This document shows positions 1-5,206 of a stretch of DNA of 5,206 bases, in pieces. Source of the stretch: Myxococcales bacterium (GTDB taxonomy: Bacteria; Myxococcota_A; UBA9160; JALSIO01); the NCBI GenBank assembly GCA_026989995.1, contig JALSIO010000142.1, forward strand, positions 1-5,206, written 5' to 3'. Numbering within the stretch: position 1 is the first letter of the stretch; the number at the start of each line of letters is the position of its first letter. The position numbers and the translations under genes are program-made. Under the pieces are notes generated by a model that had not been told where the DNA came from, made no database searches, and was given only the letters and a program-made list of their open reading frames with translations.

Positions 1-1263
1 GACCTGCTCAAGCGGGTGCTCCGGCTCGAGGGCTACGAGGTGATCCACGTGGTCAACATCACGGACGTGGGCCACCTCACCGACGACGCCGACGCCGGGG
101 AGGACAAGATGGAGGCCGCCGCGCGGAAGAGCGGGCGCCGTGCCGAGGAGATCGCCCGGGAGTACACGGAGCTCTGGCTGCGCGACCGGGCGCTGGTGGG
201 CTGCCTTCCGCCCGAGGTCCTCTGCCGGGCGACGGAGCACATCGAGCAGCAGATCGCCCTGATCCGCAGCCTCGAGGAGAAGGGCTTCACCTACCGCATC
301 GAGGACGGGATCTACTTCGACACCTCCCGCTTTCCGCGCTACGGCGAGTTCGCCGGGCTCGACATCGAGGGGCAGGCAGGGGGGCATCGGATCGGCGACG
401 TGCCCGGAAAGCGGCACCCCGCGGACTTCGCGCTGTGGAAGTTCGCTCCGCCGGGGGTGCGCCGGCAGCAGGAGTGGGACTCACCCTGGGGCCGGGGATT
501 TCCCGGCTGGCACATCGAATGCTCGGCGATGAGCATGCACTACCTGGGGGTGCCCTTCGACATCCATACCGGCGGGGTGGACCACATCCAGGTCCACCAC
601 ACCAACGAGACGGCGCAGAGCGAGTGCGCCACCGGCGTCCACCCGTGGGTGCGCACCTGGATCCACTGCGAGTGGCTCATCTTCGGCAGCGAGAAGATGG
701 CGAAGTCGAAGGGCAACGTCCGGCTGCTGCAGGATCTCATCGACGCCGGCATCGAACCCCGCGCCTTCCGCTTCTTCTTCCTCCAGGCCCACTACCGGCA
801 ACAGCAGACCTACACCGATGAGGCCATGGAGGCGGCCTGGCGGGGCTATCGTCGGCTCCGCGAGCAGGCCGCGGCCCTGGCCGGCGAGGGCGGAAAACCC
901 TCGCCGGAGCGGATCCGGCCCCATCTCGAGCGATTCCGGGCCGCGCTTCGGGACGATCTGAACGCGCCGCGGGCGCTCGCCGCCCTCTTCGAGGCGCTGC
1001 GCGATCCGGCCCTGGAAGCCGCAGACCGCCGCGCGCTCGTGGAGGAGGTGGACCGGGTGCTGGCGCTCGACCTGCTGCGTCCGCTGCCCGAGAGCACCCG
1101 CGAGGAAGAGGGCGACCCGCGCATCGAGGCCCTTCTCGCGGAGCGCGAGGAGGCCCGCAAGCGCCGGGACTTCGCCACCGCCGACCGGATTCGCGCGGAG
1201 CTCGAGGCCGAGGGCATCGAGGTGCGCGATACGGCGGAGGGGCCGCGCTGGAGGCGCCGTTGA
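1..1263 (+). CDS. cysS: Cysteine--tRNA ligase (CysRS), 5' end missing
   Basis: Class I aminoacyl-tRNA synthetase that attaches cysteine to tRNA(Cys) in the cytoplasm. The frame is open from base 1, and the first visible Asp aligns with about residue 48 of E. coli CysRS (from memory). Roughly 47 residues, with the HIGH motif and the first zinc cysteine, are therefore outside; the GTG at 16 is internal, not the start. Counting residues from base 1, one sees NITDV at 19-23, WHIECSAM with zinc-ligand Cys174, HHTNE with ligands His199 and Glu203, and the ATP-binding loop as KMAKS at 232-236 in place of KMSKS. The C-terminal helical tRNA-binding part ends in the usual WRR tail. About 420 codons are visible; with the missing part this matches a normal length near 465. 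An insertion of about ten residues ([10 protein letters not shown]) after NITDV marks a subfamily I recall from other bacteria and candidate phyla. The stop overlaps the uvrB start. Identification is firm. Confidence 0.96.
   Translation, partial: DLLKRVLRLEGYEVIHVVNITDVGHLTDDADAGEDKMEAAARKSGRRAEEIAREYTELWLRDRALVGCLPPEVLCRATEHIEQQIALIRSLEEKGFTYRIEDGIYFDTSRFPRYGEFAGLDIEGQAGGHRIGDVPGKRHPADFALWKFAPPGVRRQQEWDSPWGRGFPGWHIECSAMSMHYLGVPFDIHTGGVDHIQVHHTNETAQSECATGVHPWVRTWIHCEWLIFGSEKMAKSKGNVRLLQDLIDAGIEPRAFRFFFLQAHYRQQQTYTDEAMEAAWRGYRRLREQAAALAGEGGKPSPERIRPHLERFRAALRDDLNAPRALAALFEALRDPALEAADRRALVEEVDRVLALDLLRPLPESTREEEGDPRIEALLAEREEARKRRDFATADRIRAELEAEGIEVRDTAEGPRWRRR
1250..1254 (+). promoter_or_regulatory. 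Shine-Dalgarno site of uvrB, inside the cysS 3' end
   Basis: GGAGG lies five bases before the TTG at 1260-1262 and fixes that codon as the uvrB start. It is formed by the Trp-Arg codons (TGG AGG) of the conserved CysRS C-terminal tail. The TTG start and the cysS TGA stop share bases (TTGA, 1260-1263), so a ribosome finishing cysS ends on top of the uvrB start; translational coupling is inferred. Confidence 0.8.
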
Positions 1264-3257
1264 GCGAGTCCTTCGAGCTCGTCACCGATTTCGAGCCGCG
1301 CGGGGACCAGCCCCGGGCCATCGACGAGCTGGTGGCGGGGGTCGAGCGGGGCGAGGCGCACCAGACCCTGCTCGGCGTCACCGGTAGCGGCAAGTCGTTC
1401 ACCATGGCCTGCGTCGTCGCCCGGGTCAACCGGCCCACCCTGGTGATGGCGCCGAACAAGACGCTGGCGGCGCAGCTCTACGCGGAGTTCAAGGCGCTGT
1501 TCCCGAACAACGCCGTGGAGTACTTCGTCTCCTACTACGACTACTACCAGCCCGAGGCCTACCTGCCTGCGACCGACACCTACATCGAGAAGGACGCCTC
1601 GATCAACGACGAGATCGACAAGCTGCGCCACTCGGCCACCCGCTCCCTGCTCACCCGCCGCGACGTGCTGGTGGTGGCGAGCGTATCGTGCATCTACGGG
1701 CTCGGCGCTCCCGAGCACTACGGCCAGATGCAGGTCTACCTCGAGCCGGGCATGCGGCTCGCCCGGGATGAGCTCCTGCACCGGCTGGTCGAGATCCTCT
1801 ACGAGCGGAACGACACCGACTTCCGACGGGGCACCTTCCGCGTGCGCGGCGACGTGGTGGAGATCTTTCCCCAGTACGAGGACGAACGCGCCGTGCGGGT
1901 GGAGTTCTTCGGCGACGAGATCGACGCCCTCGCCGAGATCGACCCCCTGCGCGGTGTGGTCACCGGTCGACCGAAGCGGGTGCTCGTCCACCCCGCGAGC
2001 CACTACGTCGCCACCCGGGACGTCATCGAGCGGGCCATTCGGGGCATCCGGGGCGAGCTCCAGGAGCGCCTCGCCTGGTTCCGGAGCCAGGGGAAGCTGC
2101 TCGAGGCCCAGCGGCTCGAGCAGCGGACCCTCTACGACCTCGAGATGCTCGAGGAGATGGGCTTCTGCCACGGGATCGAGAACTACTCGCGCTGGCTCGA
2201 CGGGCGGGCTCCAGGCCAGACGCCCTACACCCTCTTCGACTACTTCCCCGAGGATCTCCTGGTCTTCCTCGACGAGAGCCATGTCACCGTGCCGCAGATC
2301 GGCGGCATGTACCGAGGCGATCGGGCCCGCAAGGAGACCCTGGTCGAGTACGGATGGCGACTCCCTTCGGCGCTCGACAACCGTCCCCTTCGCTTCGAGG
2401 AGTGGGAGGCCCGGGCTCCCCAACGGATCTACGTCTCCGCGACGCCGGCCGACTACGAGCTCGAGAAGTGCCGGGGGGTGGTGGTGGAACAGATCATCCG
2501 GCCCACCGGTCTCATGGATCCGGAGGTGGAGGTCCGGCCCGCGGCGGGGCAGGTCGACGACCTCCTCGGCGAGATCCGCCGGGTGGTGGCGGCGGGCGAC
2601 CGGGTGCTCGTGACCACCCTCACCAAGCGCATGGCGGAGGAGCTCACGGACTACTTCGCCGAGCTCGGCGTCCGGGTCCGCTACCTGCACAGCGACGTGA
2701 AGACGCTCGAGCGGTCGGAGATCATCCGGGAGCTCCGGGAGGGGGCCTTCGACGTGCTGGTGGGGATCAACCTCCTGCGCGAGGGGCTCGACATCCCCGA
2801 GGTGGCGCTGGTTGCGATCCTCGACGCCGACAAGGAGGGCTTCCTGCGCTCGACGCGGTCGCTGATCCAGACCATCGGCCGTGCGGCCCGAAACGTGAGC
2901 GGGCGTGTGATCCTCTACGCCGACCGGGAGACGCCCTCCATCCGCGAGACGGTGGAGGAGACCCGCCGCCGGCGGGAGCTCCAGGCCGCGTACAACGAGG
3001 AGCACGGCATCACACCCACCACGGTGAGAAAGGAGATCCGCAGCCTGCGGGACTCGATCTGGGAGCGGGACTACGTGACCGTGCCCACCGTCGCGGAGCG
3101 GGCCGCCGGCGAGGTTCCGCCCCACGAGCTTCCGCGCCTGCTCGAGGACCTCCGGCGGGAGATGACCGCCGCGGCACGGGCGCTCGACTTCGAGAGGGCC
3201 GCCGAGATCCGGGACCGGATCCGCGTGCTCGAGGCCGAGCACCTCCGGGAGGGGTAG
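1260..3257 (+). CDS. uvrB: UvrABC excinuclease subunit B (damage-verifying helicase)
   Basis: UvrB receives damaged DNA from UvrA, verifies the lesion with ATP-dependent strand separation, and recruits UvrC for dual incision in nucleotide excision repair. The 665-residue product is close to E. coli UvrB (673, from memory) and aligns from its first residues (FEPRGDQP at 11-18), which supports the TTG start. Superfamily 2 helicase motifs run in order: Walker A GVTGSGKS at 39-46 (Ser where Thr is usual), APNKTLA at 64-70, DESH at 338-341, SATP at 393-396, [10 protein letters not shown] at 451-460, [10 protein letters not shown] at 502-511 and QTIGRAARN at 537-545. The damage-probing beta-hairpin spans about 91-118 and keeps the tyrosines Tyr92, Tyr93, Tyr95 and Tyr96. 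The UvrA-interacting domain lies roughly between 150 and 250. A C-terminal UVR domain (about 624-659) is the known contact for UvrC. No frameshift or missing key residue was seen. It overlaps cysS by four bases and sits three bases before uvrC, so it is probably co-transcribed with both. Confidence 0.98.
   Translation: MSESFELVTDFEPRGDQPRAIDELVAGVERGEAHQTLLGVTGSGKSFTMACVVARVNRPTLVMAPNKTLAAQLYAEFKALFPNNAVEYFVSYYDYYQPEAYLPATDTYIEKDASINDEIDKLRHSATRSLLTRRDVLVVASVSCIYGLGAPEHYGQMQVYLEPGMRLARDELLHRLVEILYERNDTDFRRGTFRVRGDVVEIFPQYEDERAVRVEFFGDEIDALAEIDPLRGVVTGRPKRVLVHPASHYVATRDVIERAIRGIRGELQERLAWFRSQGKLLEAQRLEQRTLYDLEMLEEMGFCHGIENYSRWLDGRAPGQTPYTLFDYFPEDLLVFLDESHVTVPQIGGMYRGDRARKETLVEYGWRLPSALDNRPLRFEEWEARAPQRIYVSATPADYELEKCRGVVVEQIIRPTGLMDPEVEVRPAAGQVDDLLGEIRRVVAAGDRVLVTTLTKRMAEELTDYFAELGVRVRYLHSDVKTLERSEIIRELREGAFDVLVGINLLREGLDIPEVALVAILDADKEGFLRSTRSLIQTIGRAARNVSGRVILYADRETPSIRETVEETRRRRELQAAYNEEHGITPTTVRKEIRSLRDSIWERDYVTVPTVAERAAGEVPPHELPRLLEDLRREMTAAARALDFERAAEIRDRIRVLEAEHLREG
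3247..3254 (+). promoter_or_regulatory. Shine-Dalgarno site of uvrC, inside the uvrB 3' end
   Basis: GGGAGGGG covers the last codons of uvrB (Arg-Glu-Gly). Its GGAGG core (3248-3252) ends eight bases before the TTG at 3261, a normal spacing. It supports TTG 3261 over the in-frame GTG at 3318, which would leave only seven residues before the GIY-YIG fold and has no comparable purine run at the right distance. Confidence 0.75.
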
Positions 3258-3260
3258 CGC

Positions 3261-5206
3261 TTGGCCGGGGCCTCCGGCGCCGGGCGCGAGGATCCGCGCG
3301 AGCGGCTGCGCCGGCGGGTGGCGGCGCTGCCGCCGGAGCCCGGGGTGTACCTCCTGCGGGGCGCCCGGGGTCGCGTGCTCTATGTGGGCAAGGCGGCGAA
3401 CCTGCGCTCGCGGGTCCGTTCCTACTTGAGCGCCTCCGGGGACGGCCGTCCCCAGATGCCCCACCTCGTCGAGCGCGTGGCCGAGGTGGAGGTGGTGGTC
3501 ACCCGGAGCGTCAAGGAGGCCCTGCTCCTCGAGAACGAGCTCATCAAGCGCCACCGACCCCGCTTCAACGTCCGCCTCAGGGACGACAAGCAGTACCTCG
3601 CCCTCCGCCTCGATCCCCGCGAGGCCTGGCCCCGGCTCACCTCTGTTCGCCGCTTCGCACGCGACGGAGCCCTCTACTTCGGGCCCTACGATTCGAGCCA
3701 GGCCATGCGCGAGGCCACCCGCAACCTGCGGCGGATCTTCCCCCTGCGATCCTGCAGCGATGCGGTGATGCGGGACTACGCGCGGCGCGGGCGCCCCTGC
3801 CTCGAGTACCAGCTCCGCCGTTGTGCCGCCCCCTGCTGCGGCCGGGTGGACGAGGCCGCCTACCGGGAGCTGGTGCAGGGAACCGTGCTCTTCCTCCGCG
3901 GGCGGCCGGGCGACCTGCTCCGGGAGCTGCGCAGCCGGATGGAGCGGGCCGCCGAGGAGCTGCGCTTCGAGGAGGCGGCCCGCCTCCGGGACCGGATCGC
4001 CGCGGTGGAGCGGACCCTCGAGCGCCAGCCCATCGTGGGCGACCCCGGGGTGGAGCGCGATGTGTTCGGGCTCGCCCGCGAGGGCGGTGAGGTCTACGTG
4101 CAGGGCCTGCACGTGCGCGAGGGGAGGGTGGTCGCCTCGACGGGCTTCGCCTTCTCCGACGTGCGCGTGGACGACGGCGAGGTGGTGGGGGCCTTCCTGT
4201 CGCAGTACTACGCGGGCGGCTCGCCGCGGCCGGTTCCAGGCGAGGTGGTGGTCCGGGAGGCCCCACCGGGGGACCAGGGGGTGGAAGAGCTGCTCCGCGA
4301 GCTGCGGGGACGGGCGGTCCGCCTGCGCACGCCGCGCCGCGGAACCGGGCGGGAGCTCCTCGAGCTCGCGGAGCGCAACGCGGAGCTCGCCCTGCGAGCT
4401 CGCCTCGCCGCCCGGGAGAGCCTCGAAGGAGCCCTGCGCGAGCTGGCCGAGGCCGTGGGGCTGCCGGAGCCGCCGCGGCGCATCGAGTGCTACGACGTGT
4501 CCAACGTGGCCGGGGTGCTCGCGGTGGCGAGCCGGGTGGTCTTCGAGCAGGGAGAGCCCGTCCCGGCCGCGTGGCGGCGGTACCGCATCCGGAGCGCAGA
4601 GCCCGGGGACGACTACGCCTGCCTGCGCGAGGTCTTCCGGCGTCGGCTCGCCAGGCGGGAGGAGGACCCGCTTCCGGACCTCCTCGTGGTGGACGGTGGC
4701 CGGGGCCAGCTCGGCGTGGTCTGCGCCGTGCTCCGGGACGCCGGCCTCGAGGTGCCCGCCCTCGGTCTCGCCAAGGAGCGGGAAGGGGAGGGGCGCGAGG
4801 CGCGGGTGCGCCGCTCCGGCGGGCTCAAGGCCGAGCGAATCTTCCTCCCGGGCCGTCGGAACCCCGTGCGGCTTCCGCCGACCTCCCGGGCGCTGCTGCT
4901 GCTCCAGCGCGTTCGGGACGAGTCCCACCGCTTCGCGATCGGCTTCCAGAGGGAGCTTCGCCGCAAGGCGCAGCGCGTCTCGGTGCTCGAGGAGATCCCG
5001 GGCATCGGTCCGCGGAAGCGCCGGGCGCTGCTGCGCACCCTCGGCTCGCTCCGCGCCGTTCGGGAGGCGGACGTGGGCACGCTCCGGGGGGTGCCGGGGA
5101 TCTCGGCGGCCGACGCCGAGCGCGTCCGGCGCTTCCTGGGGGCTCTCGACCAGCCGGCCGAGGAGCTCCCGCGCTCCGGCGATGCGGTCTCGGCGGCCGT
5201 GCCGGG
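3261..5206 (+). CDS. uvrC: UvrABC excinuclease subunit C (dual-incision nuclease), 3' end missing
   Basis: UvrC is recruited by the UvrB-DNA complex and cuts 3' and then 5' of the lesion. Numbering from the TTG start, the N-terminal GIY-YIG nuclease shows GVY at 28-30, YVGK at 41-44, the likely catalytic Arg51 and Glu91, and the conserved Asn103. A cysteine cluster follows (Cys165, Cys180, Cys188, Cys192, plus Cys193), matching the four cysteines reported to hold an iron-sulfur cluster in E. coli UvrC. A UVR domain for UvrB binding lies at about 218-256. The C-terminal RNase H-like nuclease keeps its acidic and His residues: Asp412 (CYDVS), Asp451 (GDDY), Asp478 (VVDGG) and His556 (RDESH). 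Paired helix-hairpin-helix DNA-binding motifs occupy about 575-629. All 648 visible codons are open with no stop before the right edge. E. coli UvrC has 610 residues, so this protein is longer at both ends. The start is the TTG behind a strong Shine-Dalgarno site, three bases after the uvrB stop. Identity is certain; the exact start is probable. Confidence 0.97.
   Translation, partial: MAGASGAGREDPRERLRRRVAALPPEPGVYLLRGARGRVLYVGKAANLRSRVRSYLSASGDGRPQMPHLVERVAEVEVVVTRSVKEALLLENELIKRHRPRFNVRLRDDKQYLALRLDPREAWPRLTSVRRFARDGALYFGPYDSSQAMREATRNLRRIFPLRSCSDAVMRDYARRGRPCLEYQLRRCAAPCCGRVDEAAYRELVQGTVLFLRGRPGDLLRELRSRMERAAEELRFEEAARLRDRIAAVERTLERQPIVGDPGVERDVFGLAREGGEVYVQGLHVREGRVVASTGFAFSDVRVDDGEVVGAFLSQYYAGGSPRPVPGEVVVREAPPGDQGVEELLRELRGRAVRLRTPRRGTGRELLELAERNAELALRARLAARESLEGALRELAEAVGLPEPPRRIECYDVSNVAGVLAVASRVVFEQGEPVPAAWRRYRIRSAEPGDDYACLREVFRRRLARREEDPLPDLLVVDGGRGQLGVVCAVLRDAGLEVPALGLAKEREGEGREARVRRSGGLKAERIFLPGRRNPVRLPPTSRALLLLQRVRDESHRFAIGFQRELRRKAQRVSVLEEIPGIGPRKRRALLRTLGSLRAVREADVGTLRGVPGISAADAERVRRFLGALDQPAEELPRSGDAVSAAVP

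Noticed and set aside
16..18. GTG at 16 as the start of cysS.
   Set aside because: The frame is open and matches CysRS from base 1 onwards, and the HIGH motif and first zinc cysteine must lie upstream, so the true start is outside the window.
3318..3320. GTG as an alternative start for uvrC.
   Set aside because: It would leave only seven residues before the GIY-YIG core and lacks a well-placed ribosome site, whereas the TTG at 3261 has a strong one eight bases upstream. Not fully excluded.
2354..4090. A 578-codon plus-strand frame overlapping uvrB and uvrC.
   Set aside because: It crosses the uvrB-uvrC junction out of frame with both, and its product is an Arg/Gly/Pro/Ala-rich string typical of shifted reading of GC-rich coding DNA.
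846..4928. A 1360-codon open frame on the minus strand opposite cysS, uvrB and uvrC.
   Set aside because: It is in codon register with uvrB and uvrC, so it stays open merely because those genes avoid TTA, CTA and TCA codons, as GC-rich genes do. Its translation is low-complexity (Leu, Gly, His, Arg, Glu, Pro rich) with no recognisable domain, while the plus-strand proteins have every family motif.
1..5206. A hidden novel system, mobile element, CRISPR or RNA gene.
   Set aside because: Nearly every base is inside one of three well-conserved housekeeping genes; only three bases (3258-3260) are intergenic. No repeats, terminal inverted repeats or tRNA-like cloverleaf were seen by eye.

Overview
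The window is a dense, all-plus-strand stretch of housekeeping DNA from a high-GC bacterium (about 70% G+C by eye, codon third positions almost always G or C). It holds three genes in the order cysS (5' end missing), uvrB (complete) and uvrC (3' end missing). No RNA gene, mobile element, CRISPR array, tandem repeat or factor-independent terminator was seen. I cannot place the organism securely. The GC content and the CysRS type would fit a deltaproteobacterial, myxococcal or similar GC-rich lineage, but this is a weak inference.

Layout: cysS enters at the left edge already open. By alignment with remembered E. coli CysRS, about 47 residues including the HIGH motif lie outside. It ends in a TGA that overlaps the TTG start of uvrB (TTGA). 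uvrB fills 1260-3257. After three bases (3258-3260) uvrC starts at a TTG and remains open to the right edge. Both downstream genes have a strong Shine-Dalgarno sequence inside the last codons of the gene before them. The three therefore look like one transcription unit with coupled translation, and any promoter must lie outside the window or inside a coding region.

Function: CysRS charges tRNA(Cys). UvrB and UvrC are the damage-verification helicase and the dual-incision nuclease of bacterial nucleotide excision repair. UvrB verifies the lesion handed over by UvrA and recruits UvrC, which cuts on both sides of the damage. Visible catalytic and metal-binding residues are intact in all three proteins. 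uvrA is not in the window.

I looked for a novel system and did not find one; this is an ordinary region. Points worth a second look are the two tightly coupled TTG starts, the placement of the repair genes behind cysS with no room for their own damage-responsive promoter, a CysRS variant with an insertion after NITD, the longer UvrC with its cysteine cluster, and a strong in-frame codon-pair bias (CTC-GAG).
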